Source: CALNXN01 sp942490645
GTDB taxonomy: Bacteria; Pseudomonadota; Alphaproteobacteria; Rhodobacterales; Rhodobacteraceae
Reading direction: 5' to 3'
Assembly: GCA_942490645.1 (NCBI GenBank)
Contig: CALNXN010000005.1
Coordinates: forward strand, 372,001 to 436,000
Length of the DNA stretch: 64,000 bases
In this document: positions 54,039 to 62,604 of the stretch, piece by piece
Layout of the letters: each line of letters opens with the position of its first letter
How positions within the stretch are numbered: position 1 is the stretch's first letter
The notes under the pieces: generated by a model
The model's input: only the letters and a program-made list of their open reading frames with translations
What the model was told of the DNA's origin: nothing
Databases searched by the model: none
Position numbers and translations under genes: made by a program

Positions 54039-55061
54039 TTAGCCTTTTTTGAGCACGCGCTGCCCTAGAAGTTCGGCGATCTGAACGGCGTTCAGTGCGG
54101 CGCCCTTGCGCAGATTGTCACTGACGCACCACAGGTTCAGGCCGTTGTCGATCGTGCTGTCCTGACGGATGCGGCTGATGAATGTGGCAAAGTCGCCAAC
54201 GCATTCGACGGGCGACACGTAGCCACCGTCTTCGCGTTTATCGATCACCATGATACCGGGCGATTCACGCAGGATCTCGCGTGCTTCATCCTCATCCAGA
54301 TGGTCTTCAAACTCAATGTTGATGGCCTCCGAATGGCCCACGAACACCGGCACCCGCACGCAAGTCGCTGTGACTTTGATCTTGGGATCCACGATCTTTT
54401 TCGTTTCGGCCACCATCTTCCACTCTTCTTTGGTGGACCCGTCCTCCATGAAGACGTCGATATGCGGGATCACATTGAATGCGATCTGCTTGGTGAACTT
54501 TCTGGGAGGTTTGTCATCTGTCGGATTGTAGATGCTTTTGGTCTGGTCCCACAGCTCGTCAATACCCTCTTTGCCAGCGCCGGACACGGACTGATAGGTG
54601 CTGACGACAACACGTTTGATCGTTGCGCGATCATGCAGCGGCTTGAGCGCGACAACCATCTGCGCAGTAGAGCAGTTGGGATTGGCGATGATGTTTTTCT
54701 TCGCATACCCCATGATCGCATCCGGGTTCACTTCAGGCACGATCAACGGCACATCCGGATCGTAGCGATAAAGCGAAGAGTTATCGATCACCACACAGCC
54801 TGCTTTGGCAGCGCGCGGCGCATATTGCTTTGTCGCTTCTGAACCGACGGCAAAGAGGGCCATATCCCAGCCTGTGAAATCGAATGTATCAAGGTCCTTC
54901 GTCTTGAGCGTCTTGTCACCAAAGCTAACTTCGGACCCCAGTGATTTGCGGCTGGCAAGCACTGCGATCTCGTCCACAGGGAACTGGCGTTCGGCCAGAA
55001 TGTTCAGCATTTCGCGGCCCACGTTTCCGGTGGCGCCAACGACGACGACGCGATAACCCAT
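54039..55061 (-). CDS. asd: Aspartate-semialdehyde dehydrogenase
   Basis: A 340-residue enzyme of lysine/threonine/methionine and diaminopimelate synthesis. NADP-binding GATGNVGREMLNIL (about residues 9-22); catalytic Cys130 in NPNCSTAQMVVALK; ISTYQSVSGAGKEG region (about 159-171) for substrate binding. The start at 55061 fits the family N-terminus MGYRVVVVGATG and has GGAGA upstream; the frame is open further upstream without support. Full length. Confidence 0.96.
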   Translation of the reverse strand: MGYRVVVVGATGNVGREMLNILAERQFPVDEIAVLASRKSLGSEVSFGDKTLKTKDLDTFDFTGWDMALFAVGSEATKQYAPRAAKAGCVVIDNSSLYRYDPDVPLIVPEVNPDAIMGYAKKNIIANPNCSTAQMVVALKPLHDRATIKRVVVSTYQSVSGAGKEGIDELWDQTKSIYNPTDDKPPRKFTKQIAFNVIPHIDVFMEDGSTKEEWKMVAETKKIVDPKIKVTATCVRVPVFVGHSEAINIEFEDHLDEDEAREILRESPGIMVIDKREDGGYVSPVECVGDFATFISRIRQDSTIDNGLNLWCVSDNLRKGAALNAVQIAELLGQRVLKKG

Positions 55062-55204
55062 CTGATTGGTCTCCGATAGATGATTGGGTGGTGCGCGGCT
55101 CATACACGGCTTGCGCGGCAGGGGAAAGACCCGTCGCAATCGCGATACTGTCGTGCGGTGGTTATTGTGGTAATCAGGAAGCAGAACGGGGTCACGGTGC
55201 ATCA

Positions 55205-56356
55205 ATGAACGACAAACCCAAAACGGATCGCTTCTACGCGGGTTTGCCAAGGGTGACGGCCTTTGGATCACTGACTCAAGAAGAACTTTATGCTCCCGTG
55301 CCGGAGGGGTGGATGATCGGGGCCGCAGACATCGCCAATTCTACGGGCGAGGTCGCCGCAGGACGCTACAAGATGGTCAATATGGCGGGGGCCGCGGTGA
55401 TATCCGCGATGATGAATGCGCTGGAAGGGAGGGCGTTTCCCTTCGTCTTTGGCGGTGACGGCGCCGGTTTTGCCATTCCGCCGCAAGATGCTGAGGTGGC
55501 ACAGGGCGCGTTAGCTGCTGTGCGGCGCTGGGCAAGGGCGGAATTTAATCTGTCGATGCGCGCTGCATTGGTTCCGGTAGGTGATGCGCGCGCGGCTGGC
55601 CATGATGTTCGAGTGGCGCGGTTTCAGGCGTCAGAAGGCGCCGACTATGCGATGTTTGCAGGCGGGGGTTTGTCATGGGCAGAGACCGAGATGAAGCGCG
55701 GACTCTATCAAGTGGAGATGGCATCCGAGGGAGCGGTGCCTGATCTGACAGGGTTGTCGTGCCGGTGGTCGCATATGCCCGCACGAAATGGGGCAATCCT
55801 GTCGCTGGTTGTTGCACCTGCGCCCGGTGTCGATGTTCAGCAGATCGGGCAGATTTATCAAAAGGTGATTGCCGTTGCAGAACGGCTTGAGCGGGGTGGT
55901 CATCCTGCACCTGCCTCTGGTCCAGGGTCCGAGTGGCCACCCGCAGGTGCAACGCTTGAGGCACATGCCGCCCGCGGAACCGGTTCTTTGTCAGCTGCAC
56001 GGCGCAAAGCGTTGATGGAATCCTTTACCGCGTGGTTTTTGATCCGAACAGGGATCAGACTAGGAGGCTTTGATGCGCGCCGCTATGCCCGCGTGGTGGG
56101 CGACAACGCTGATTTTCGCAAGCTCGATGACGGTCTGAAAATGACGCTGGATTGCGATGCAGCCACGCAAGCCGAGATTGAAGCTATTCTGGAAGATGCC
56201 CAGCAAAAGGGGCTGCTGCGCTATGGAACAACGACGCAGGCAGAAGCGATGATGACCTGTATCGTTCCATCGATCTTGACGGATGATCATGTTCACTTCA
56301 TCGACGGTGCCGACGGCGGCTATACTCAGGCGGCCACTCAGATTAAATTGGGATAA
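55205..56356 (+). CDS. DUF3095 adenylate-cyclase-like protein
   Basis: A 383-residue protein of the DUF3095 family. Its core resembles class III nucleotide cyclases: Asp42 in MIGAADIANSTGEVAAG and FVFGGDGAGFAIP (GGDG at about residues 83-86). The C-terminal 120 residues (SAARRKALMESFTAWFLIRTG and later YARVVGDNADFRKLDDGLKM) are family-specific. It could synthesise or bind a cyclic nucleotide, but activity is not established for the family. The 3' end overlaps the convergent MFS gene by 14 bases. Confidence 0.88.
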   Translation: MNDKPKTDRFYAGLPRVTAFGSLTQEELYAPVPEGWMIGAADIANSTGEVAAGRYKMVNMAGAAVISAMMNALEGRAFPFVFGGDGAGFAIPPQDAEVAQGALAAVRRWARAEFNLSMRAALVPVGDARAAGHDVRVARFQASEGADYAMFAGGGLSWAETEMKRGLYQVEMASEGAVPDLTGLSCRWSHMPARNGAILSLVVAPAPGVDVQQIGQIYQKVIAVAERLERGGHPAPASGPGSEWPPAGATLEAHAARGTGSLSAARRKALMESFTAWFLIRTGIRLGGFDARRYARVVGDNADFRKLDDGLKMTLDCDAATQAEIEAILEDAQQKGLLRYGTTTQAEAMMTCIVPSILTDDHVHFIDGADGGYTQAATQIKLG

Positions 56357-57533
56357 AGGCGCGACGCGCGTTGTCGCGGCTGAACAGATAGATCACAAAC
56401 CCGCCCAGCAAACACAGACCAAAAAGCGCGAAGATCGCTTCATAGGGTGCCGTCGGAGCGCCGCCGGAATAGGCCGTATGCACCCGCCCGGAAATGAATT
56501 GCAACACGCCCACTCCACCGATGGAACACAGGTTGAGCATGGTCATACCGCGGCCAATCAGATGCGGCGGCAGAAAATCGCGGCCATGTGTGATGATCAC
56601 CGCATAGGTGGCCCCGAAAAAGCAGACGGCACTCATCAACATGACCGAAAGCCAAAGGCTGTGATCCGCAAATGCCCACAGTCCCCAAATGGCCCCAAGC
56701 GTGATCGCCGTTCCTGACACGATAAGCCATTTGCGCTGGCCCAACACCCGATCGAGAGGGCCATAAGCCAACGCCCCTGCGATCATGAACACGCCAACGA
56801 CAAGCGTCGCCTGACCGATTGCTTGCGTGTCGGCTCCGAACACGTCTTCGAGATAAGGCCCGATCCAGAGGCCGCGAATGGCCGCCACGGGGACATAAGC
56901 CATGAACATCAGAGGGAAAATGAACCAAAGCACCTTCATCCTGAACAACTCTCTGAGCGATCCCTTTGTCTCTCCCTCAGGCTTGGGCGGATCGTTGACG
57001 CTGACCCAGATGCCTATGGCGGTGGCCGCGGAGAACGCGGCAAGCCCCCACAATGAAGCCCGCCAACCGATGGTTTCAGCGGCCAGCGCCATTGGATAGG
57101 ATGCAAAAAGATTGCCGGACATGCCGACCCCGACCATGACGGAGGCCAGTGTGGCAAATTGCACCGGCGGGAATTGGCGCGCGAAAATGTAGTAGGACGC
57201 CATCAAAACGGGCGCACAGCCGATCCCGATCAGAAACATCGCCACATTGAGATGCGCAGGCGTCGTGGCCAGCGCAAACAATACCGAACCCCCTGCACCT
57301 CCGATCATCAAGAGCCCGGCAGCGGTGCGCCGAGGGCCGATCGTGTCAAGCGCCCAGCCGACCGGGACTTGCATCATTGCGAATGACAAGAACCACATGC
57401 CGGAAGCCACAGACAGCGCTTCTGGCCCGGCACCGATCTCGGCCTCCAGGACAGGTGTCAAAACCGCGAGGAAAGCGCGAAAAAACTGGCTCAGTACATA
57501 CGAAAACGCGAGGACTGCGATGCCCAGTGTCAT
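56343..57533 (-). CDS. MFS transporter
   Basis: A 396-residue permease with 12 predicted segments: MTLGIAVLAFSYVLSQFFRAF at the N-terminus and motif A-like WALDTIGPRRTAAGLLMIGG (about residues 62-81), like YnfM/NNP-type facilitators. Substrate unknown. The start at 57533 gives an ATGA overlap with the upstream aldolase stop, so both are one operon; a start six codons earlier is possible. Linkage to an aldolase suggests import of a sugar acid or similar compound. Confidence 0.9.
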   Translation of the reverse strand: MTLGIAVLAFSYVLSQFFRAFLAVLTPVLEAEIGAGPEALSVASGMWFLSFAMMQVPVGWALDTIGPRRTAAGLLMIGGAGGSVLFALATTPAHLNVAMFLIGIGCAPVLMASYYIFARQFPPVQFATLASVMVGVGMSGNLFASYPMALAAETIGWRASLWGLAAFSAATAIGIWVSVNDPPKPEGETKGSLRELFRMKVLWFIFPLMFMAYVPVAAIRGLWIGPYLEDVFGADTQAIGQATLVVGVFMIAGALAYGPLDRVLGQRKWLIVSGTAITLGAIWGLWAFADHSLWLSVMLMSAVCFFGATYAVIITHGRDFLPPHLIGRGMTMLNLCSIGGVGVLQFISGRVHTAYSGGAPTAPYEAIFALFGLCLLGGFVIYLFSRDNARRAFIPI

Positions 57534-58306
57534 CTCGTGCGGTCGCGCCATTTTGTGGCCGTGGCTGTTGCTGTGCGCAGCATCATGGAGAGATCGATGC
57601 CGACGGCGACAAAGCGTGCGCCGGCTTCAAGGGCTGCCTCTGTCATTTCGTCTACGGTCGTGAGAATGCCCGCAGCCTTGCCCGAAGCTGCAATACGCGA
57701 GAGGGCTTCCATGATCTTGGCCTGCACTTCCGGGTGCATTGCATTACCCATATGCCCCATGTCGGCCGCCAGATCGGCGGGTCCGATGAATACACCGTCA
57801 ATACCATCCACGCCCAGTATGTCGTCGAGCGCATCCAGCCCTGCAAGGCTTTCGACCTGAACCAAAAGGCAAACCTGATCATCCGCCGTGGTGCCATAGT
57901 CCGTCACTTTCCCGAAATCCGACGCGCGCGCCAGCGCGTAGCCCACCCCCCTGTCGCCTTCAGGCGGGTACGTGCAGGCCCGCACCATCTGACGGGCCAG
58001 ATCCGCACTGTCGACCATCGGCACCAGTATGGTCTGAGCACCGGCATCCAGCATTTGCTTGATCATCCAGGTCTCGCCAATTGGAACGCGGACCACCGCA
58101 TGGCTCTCGCTAGATTCAAGCGCTATCAATTGATCGCGGATCGACCGCAGATCATTGGGAGAATGCTCTCCGTCGATGACCAGCCAATCAAACCCCGCCT
58201 TGCCCATGACTTCGGCCGCATAGCTGTCAGCCAAACCAAGCCAGCACCCAATTAGGCTGTCACCATTGGCAAGACGCGATTTGAATGTGTTGGTGGGTGC
58301 GGGCAT
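57530..58306 (-). CDS. HpcH/HpaI family aldolase
   Basis: A 258-residue class II pyruvate aldolase (HpcH/HpaI, 2-keto-3-deoxy-acid type). Conserved regions: IGCWLGLADSYAAEVMGKAGFDWLVIDGEHSPND (about residues 20-53), LVPMVDSADLARQMVRACTYPPEGDRGVG (about 93-122) and VLVQVESLAG-like QVESLAGLDAL, with GIDGVFIGPADLAADMG as metal and phosphate site. It reversibly cleaves 4-hydroxy-2-oxo acids into pyruvate and an aldehyde. Probably supplies a catabolic route for the substrate imported by the next MFS gene. Confidence 0.92.
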   Translation of the reverse strand: MPAPTNTFKSRLANGDSLIGCWLGLADSYAAEVMGKAGFDWLVIDGEHSPNDLRSIRDQLIALESSESHAVVRVPIGETWMIKQMLDAGAQTILVPMVDSADLARQMVRACTYPPEGDRGVGYALARASDFGKVTDYGTTADDQVCLLVQVESLAGLDALDDILGVDGIDGVFIGPADLAADMGHMGNAMHPEVQAKIMEALSRIAASGKAAGILTTVDEMTEAALEAGARFVAVGIDLSMMLRTATATATKWRDRTR

Positions 58307-58380
58307 AGCTATCTCCGATGCTGGACCTGCCGCAGATTAGACATGGCGCAGCTGAAATGACCAGAGGTCGATGAACCCGG

Positions 58381-59085
58381 TCAAATGACCTTGATCACGT
58401 CCTTGTCTATGGCCAGCATGTAGCCACGTCGCGCGATGTTTTTCACCAAAAGCTCACTGACAAGCTGATTGCCCAATGTGTCGCGCAACCGTTTAATGCG
58501 GGTGGCGCCTGCGGCCTCGTCGCAATCGGCGGCGCTGCGCCCCGATATCATGCCCTCGATTTCCGAACCTGTCAGCACATCATCATCCATCCGCGCTTCG
58601 GCAAGAATGGCCATTGTCTCCATCGCCGCTTCGGTCAGTTTGAAGCCGAGGTTATTTAGATAAACGGTGTTTTCCTCACGGCTGATCAACAGCGAATTGA
58701 CCTGAATGCCCGCCCGCTCGATCTGCGCCATGCGGCGGTTGAAACTGACCAGCATCACCAAAAACACAAGTGCTGCCACCAGCATGGCCGTCGCGAACAC
58801 GAGCAACACAAAAATCACCATACGGTAGCTGGCCAACGTTTCCGAGAATGCCGTCCCCGACTGCGCCAGAATCTCAAGCAGTTTGATTTCCGCCTGCGCG
58901 GTCAGATCATTGTTCTCAACAAACAGGCGTTCAACTCGCATGTTAAATGTATTTGCGTCGGGCAGGGCCCAGAACAGCATCAACGCGGCCAGCAACAAGA
59001 TGAGCACAATCGCCCCGATCCCCAGCACGACAAGTCGCCCACCTGAGCGGCGCATCTCAATAGCGGAGGAAGTAGGGTCCTGCAC
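58381..59085 (-). CDS. Membrane-anchored winged-helix protein with reversed domain order
   Basis: A 234-residue protein: N-terminal membrane helix (about residues 17-40, LVVLGIGAIVLILLLAALML), roughly 48-residue periplasmic loop, second helix (about 88-114), then a cytoplasmic C-terminal region whose last 100 residues read like an OmpR/PhoB winged helix: NTVYLNNLGFKLTEAAMETM, RIKRLRDTLG and ARRGYML. ToxR/CadC-type regulators have the winged helix at the N-terminus, so the order is reversed. I chose GTG at 59085 because AAAGGA lies 6 bases upstream; ATGs at 59100 and 59133 are alternatives that would overlap the preceding gene more. It overlaps the 3' end of the small periplasmic-protein gene by about 29 bases, so they are coupled. 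Confidence 0.8.
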   Translation of the reverse strand: MQDPTSSAIEMRRSGGRLVVLGIGAIVLILLLAALMLFWALPDANTFNMRVERLFVENNDLTAQAEIKLLEILAQSGTAFSETLASYRMVIFVLLVFATAMLVAALVFLVMLVSFNRRMAQIERAGIQVNSLLISREENTVYLNNLGFKLTEAAMETMAILAEARMDDDVLTGSEIEGMISGRSAADCDEAAGATRIKRLRDTLGNQLVSELLVKNIARRGYMLAIDKDVIKVI

Positions 59086-59335
59086 TGTCTTTCCTTTCAT
59101 CCAGTCCAGACGCATCAAATACGGATACGACATTGAGAAGTGTCCATCCGTTGGCGGCCAGCCGCTGCGTCAACTCAGTGCGCGCGCCCGCAGCAGAACA
59201 CTGTGAAATCTGCGCAACCCCATAGTGAAGGCGCAATGGATTGTCCTGCTTTGCCTTGTAATCAGCATAGCAATTTGCGGCTGCTGCCGTCGACATTATC
59301 ACCCACAGGGCGGCGGTTATGCACATGTGTTTCAT
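59057..59335 (-). CDS. Small periplasmic protein, upstream partner of the winged-helix gene
   Basis: A 92-residue protein with a signal peptide (MKHMCITAALWVIMSTAAAA, cleavage near ANC) and a mature part of about 70 residues with two cysteines (NCYADYK, ISQCSAAG) that may form a disulfide. Its 3' end overlaps the start of the membrane winged-helix gene, pointing to a common operon and possibly a direct interaction, as ToxS/ToxR. No family was recognised. Start set at 59335. Confidence 0.8.
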   Translation of the reverse strand: MKHMCITAALWVIMSTAAAANCYADYKAKQDNPLRLHYGVAQISQCSAAGARTELTQRLAANGWTLLNVVSVFDASGLDERKDSAGPYFLRY

Positions 59336-59508
59336 GCGGGCATCCTCCGCCGCCGCGCCAAGATATTCAATAACAAAAGGGGGTTGCGCCATGTGTTATC
59401 CGATAGCAGGCGTCTGTTATTGCTTGGCTGAGGGGGACGGTCGCATGTTTGGACATCACCGCTGCCTGTCTTTGGGCGGTGGCAAACGATCCCAAAAGGA
59501 GAGACGCC

Positions 59509-59961
59509 ATGTTCGCCAAACTTATTGCCACGATCGCCGGAGCCGCGATGCTTATCGGGGTTGCGGGTGCCCGCCCGGCTCAGGCTGGGGACGATGATGT
59601 CGCCCGTGCGTTGGCCGTCATCGCCGGGTTGGCCATTCTTGGGAAAGTGATCAAGGACCGCAACGATGATCAGGCTGTCACCCGCCACGGTCAGATCAAC
59701 ACCTTCAATGATCGGTTGGCACCGCGCCCGCTGCCGCAAAAAGCCAAGCGAAAGCTGCTACCTGGCAATTGTCTGCGCAGCTTCGAAACCCGCCGTGGGA
59801 CAGTGCGCATGTTTGGGCGGAAGTGCCTGAACAACTCATATCGTCACGTCAACAGCTTGCCGCAACACTGCGCGGTTCGGGTTCGCACAAACCAAGGCCC
59901 AAGAGCGGGCTACGAAGCACGTTGCCTGCGTCATCAAGGATACCAATTGGCGCGTCGCTAA
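59509..59961 (+). CDS. Basic secreted protein with four cysteines
   Basis: A 150-residue protein with a signal peptide (MFAKLIATIAGAAMLIGVAG, cleavage after PAQA) and a short hydrophobic helix (LAVIAGLAILGKVI). The mature part is Arg/Lys-rich and has four Cys: PGNCLRSF, GRKCLNN, QHCAVRV, ARCLRHQGY, which suggest two disulfides in the periplasm. Conserved type in Rhodobacteraceae, function unknown. AAAAGGAGAG precedes the ATG at 59509. Divergent from the periplasmic/winged-helix pair. Confidence 0.82.
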   Translation: MFAKLIATIAGAAMLIGVAGARPAQAGDDDVARALAVIAGLAILGKVIKDRNDDQAVTRHGQINTFNDRLAPRPLPQKAKRKLLPGNCLRSFETRRGTVRMFGRKCLNNSYRHVNSLPQHCAVRVRTNQGPRAGYEARCLRHQGYQLARR

Positions 59962-59974
59962 GGTGCGCGCCAAC

Positions 59975-60005
59975 TGAAAAGCGGCGGGTCCCTTGCCGCT
60001 TTTCA
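59975..60005. terminator. First of three stacked hairpins
   Basis: TGAAAAGCGGC/GCCGCTTTTCA perfect 11-bp stem with a 9-base loop, 14 bases after the preceding stop; T run inside the right arm (both strands show a T run). Confidence 0.7.
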
Positions 60006-60009
60006 CCTT

Positions 60010-60041
60010 GAGGGGGACGTTCGGGCGTCTCCCTCCTTTTT
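60010..60041 (+). terminator. Second stacked hairpin, classic Rho-independent terminator
   Basis: GAGGGGGACG/CGTCTCCCTC 10-bp stem (one G-T pair), 6-base loop, then CTTTTT. Very strong on the plus strand. Confidence 0.9.
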
Positions 60042-60071
60042 AACGAGTGGGCGCAGATTTGCGTCGTGGTT

Positions 60072-60108
60072 GCCCGCACGGTCCACAATGGAGCGTGCGG
60101 GCATTTTT
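60072..60108 (+). terminator. Third stacked hairpin before rnhB
   Basis: GCCCGCACG/CGTGCGGGC perfect 9-bp stem with a 13-base loop followed by ATTTTT. Lies 40 bases upstream of the rnhB start, so it either insulates rnhB or acts as an attenuator in its leader. Confidence 0.7.
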
Positions 60109-60147
60109 GCGCTTGAAACGGCGATGTTCTATGCAACATTGCAAGCG

Positions 60148-60777
60148 ATGACACCGGATTTCGAATTTGAGAACACCGTCTTGGCACAGGGATATTCCCG
60201 TGTTGCTGGCGTCGACGAGGTGGGGCGTGGTCCGTTGGCGGGACCTGTTACGGCTGCGGCGGTGGTGCTGGACCCACAGCGCATTCCACCAGGACTGAAC
60301 GACTCGAAACAGCTGAGTATCAAAGTCCGGCTGCGATTGGCCGCGGAACTTCGGGACTGCGCAGATGTGTCGGTGGCGCATGCAAGCGTTGAAGAGATCG
60401 ACGAAATCAACATACTGCGTGCGTCTCACCTGGCGATGGAACGGGCTATTGCAGGGCTTCGGACGCGGGCCGACTACGTTTTGATTGATGGGCGGATGAT
60501 ACCGCGTGGGTTGAATCTTCCGGCGCAAGGTTTGATCAAAGGAGACTGTCGATCGCTGTCGATTGCGGCGGCCTCAATCGTTGCCAAGGTAGCGCGCGAC
60601 AGCCTCATGGTGGATTTGGCGCAACAGCATCCCGGCTATGGTTGGGAGACAAACAAGGGATACGGATCAAAAAGCCACATGACCGCGCTCCAAAATCTTG
60701 GTGCGACCCCACACCATAGACGATCCTTCAAACCGGTGCACAATATCTTGTATCAAGGAAAAAACTTAAGCGGTTGA
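60148..60777 (+). CDS. rnhB: Ribonuclease HII
   Basis: A 209-residue enzyme that removes ribonucleotides from DNA. Catalytic Asp23/Glu24 in VAGVDEVGRGPLAGPVTAA; further conserved DYVLIDGRMIPRG (about residues 111-123), KGDCRSLSIAAASIVAKVARD and HPGYGWETNKGYGSKSH. The start at 60148 (MTPDFEF) is preferred because the frame further up passes through a terminator hairpin; an ATG at 60124 is possible. ccrM follows 88 bases later. Confidence 0.95.
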   Translation: MTPDFEFENTVLAQGYSRVAGVDEVGRGPLAGPVTAAAVVLDPQRIPPGLNDSKQLSIKVRLRLAAELRDCADVSVAHASVEEIDEINILRASHLAMERAIAGLRTRADYVLIDGRMIPRGLNLPAQGLIKGDCRSLSIAAASIVAKVARDSLMVDLAQQHPGYGWETNKGYGSKSHMTALQNLGATPHHRRSFKPVHNILYQGKNLSG

Positions 60778-60814
60778 TTCAAAAAAGAAATTGACGGCGA
60801 ATCACCTTTGACTC
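60776..60814. promoter_or_regulatory. Cluster of three GANTC sites in the ccrM promoter region
   Basis: GATTC (60776), GAATC (60799) and GACTC (60810) occur within 39 bases between rnhB and ccrM; a -35-like TTGACG is at 60791-60796. GANTC is the target of the encoded methyltransferase, which suggests methylation-sensitive autoregulation, as described for Caulobacter ccrM. Confidence 0.6.
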
Positions 60815-60865
60815 ATCTTGAGGGCCAATGAACGAGTGCAAAAGCACCGGGACCAGAGGCAGAAG

Positions 60866-61963
60866 ATGATGACCAAATCCAAGGGCGCTGCGGCGCTTCC
60901 TTTGAACAGTATTATTGATGGCGACTGCATCGACGTGATGAACAGTTTGCCGGAGGCGTCCGTCGATCTGATCTTTGCGGACCCACCCTACAATCTGCAA
61001 CTCAAGGGCGACTTACATCGGCCGGACAACAGCCGCGTGGATGCTGTGGACGATGCATGGGACCAATTCTCCAGCTTTCAGGCCTATGATGATTTCACCC
61101 GTGGATGGCTGAAGGCTGCGCGTCGGTTGCTCAAGCCCAATGGTGCTATCTGGGTGATCGGTAGCTATCATAACATTTTTCGTGTCGGAGCTGCGTTGCA
61201 GGATCAGGGCTATTGGATTCTGAATGACGTGGTGTGGCGCAAGTCCAATCCGATGCCGAATTTTCGCGGCAAACGTTTCACCAACGCGCATGAGACCATG
61301 ATCTGGGCCGGCCGAGATGAAGCAAGCAAGTACACCTTCAACTACGAGGCGCTCAAGTCTTTGAACGAAGGAATCCAAATGCGTTCGGATTGGGTTCTTC
61401 CGATTTGCACTGGGCACGAACGGCTCAAGGATGCAAAAGGCGACAAAGCACATCCGACGCAAAAGCCTGAAAGCTTGCTGCACAGGGTTCTGGTGGGATC
61501 GACCAATCCTGGCGATGTCGTGCTGGATCCGTTTTTCGGCACTGGGACAACGGGCGCTGTGGCCAAAATGCTTGGCCGTGATTTCATCGGCATTGAGCGT
61601 GAGGCCGACTACCGCGCCGTCGCCGAAAAGCGCATCGCCAATGTGCGCAAATTCGACCGTGAAGCGCTGCAAGTGAGCACCTCAAAGCGGGCCGAGCCGC
61701 GTGTGCCGTTCGGTCAGTTGGTTGAACGTGGCATGTTGCGCCCGGGCGAGGCATTGTATTCGCCACGCGGACAGATCGCCAAAGTGCGCGCTGATGGCAC
61801 GTTGATCGGTGATGATGTCAAAGGCTCGATCCATCAGGTTGGTGCGCACATGGAAGGCGCGCCAAGTTGTAACGGTTGGACTTATTGGACCTTTAAACGC
61901 GAAGGAAAACGTGTGCCGATTGACGTGCTGCGGCAGCAAATCCGCGCAGAGATGGCCAGCTGA
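60866..61963 (+). CDS. ccrM: Cell-cycle DNA adenine methyltransferase CcrM
   Basis: A 365-residue beta-class N6-adenine methyltransferase of the CcrM type (GANTC). The catalytic motif DPPY is at residues 39-42 (LIFADPPYNLQLKGDL), SAM-binding FGTGTTG near 224 follows it in sequence, confirming the beta order. The C-terminal 85 residues form a RAMA domain (LVERGMLRPGEALYSPRGQIAKV) needed for DNA binding. Controls cell-cycle gene expression and replication-coupled methylation. Starts at 60866 (tandem ATGs; 60869 also possible). A strong terminator lies after it. Confidence 0.97.
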   Translation: MMTKSKGAAALPLNSIIDGDCIDVMNSLPEASVDLIFADPPYNLQLKGDLHRPDNSRVDAVDDAWDQFSSFQAYDDFTRGWLKAARRLLKPNGAIWVIGSYHNIFRVGAALQDQGYWILNDVVWRKSNPMPNFRGKRFTNAHETMIWAGRDEASKYTFNYEALKSLNEGIQMRSDWVLPICTGHERLKDAKGDKAHPTQKPESLLHRVLVGSTNPGDVVLDPFFGTGTTGAVAKMLGRDFIGIEREADYRAVAEKRIANVRKFDREALQVSTSKRAEPRVPFGQLVERGMLRPGEALYSPRGQIAKVRADGTLIGDDVKGSIHQVGAHMEGAPSCNGWTYWTFKREGKRVPIDVLRQQIRAEMAS

Positions 61964-62036
61964 ATTACATAGAATTTCGAACACCGCCGGTGCCTGTGGC
62001 CTTTACTCAAGGTCGATGTTTTCAGGCATCCACCTA

Positions 62037-62069
62037 GACCTCGCTGTAGATGCAGCGGGGTCCTTTTTT
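62037..62069 (+). terminator. Rho-independent terminator after ccrM
   Basis: GACCTCGCTG/CAGCGGGGTC 10-bp stem (one G-T pair), 6-base loop and CTTTTTT. The 118-base gap after ccrM otherwise holds nothing. Confidence 0.9.
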
Positions 62070-62081
62070 GACGAGACGCCT

Positions 62082-62528
62082 TCAGGCCATTTTTTCCCGA
62101 CTGGATGGACCCGGAATAGCGACGCGGGCAGATTTCATCTTGTCGGCGAAAGCCGCATGAATGTACCGAGCGCCAAAATCGGACTTGTTGACCACATGTG
62201 TCACACCAGCGGATTGCGCCTTGTCGAACATGAACGGCGATGGCCAGTCACTGACGATGATGACCGGTACGTGCGCTAGGCGAGCGTCCGCAGCTAATTC
62301 CACCGCGAAGTTTGCGCCCTTGCCATCTGGTAGGTTATTGTCGAGCAAAATGAGCGATGTCTTGATCCGACGCAGCAAGACCCGCGCTTCGGCGATGGTG
62401 CTGGCGACCTCGACTTGAATGTTGTTAAAACTGCGCGTCAAAATGCGACGCATTTTTTCCTGATCAAGGAAATTATCCTCGACAATCAGGCAGACCCCGA
62501 TTTTCGCATCCTGAACTTGCGATGTCAT
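62082..62528 (-). CDS. Stand-alone response regulator receiver protein
   Basis: A 148-residue single-domain receiver. Acidic pair Glu17/Asp18 (CLIVEDNFLDQEKM), phospho-acceptor Asp63 (LILLDNNLPDGKG), Ser93 (VIIVSDWP) and Lys115 (VVNKSDFG) are all present, so it should be phosphorylatable. It has no output domain and is likely a phosphorelay or adaptor component. The cognate kinase is unknown; the hybrid kinase at 4908-7259 is one possible partner but lies far away. Confidence 0.92.
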   Translation of the reverse strand: MTSQVQDAKIGVCLIVEDNFLDQEKMRRILTRSFNNIQVEVASTIAEARVLLRRIKTSLILLDNNLPDGKGANFAVELAADARLAHVPVIIVSDWPSPFMFDKAQSAGVTHVVNKSDFGARYIHAAFADKMKSARVAIPGPSSREKMA

Positions 62529-62604
62529 ATTTCAGCTACCCCAATGCGCTAAAAACACGTCTCTCGGAGTATTAGTCGACAAGTCTTAAGATAGCGTGTC
62601 CCGT

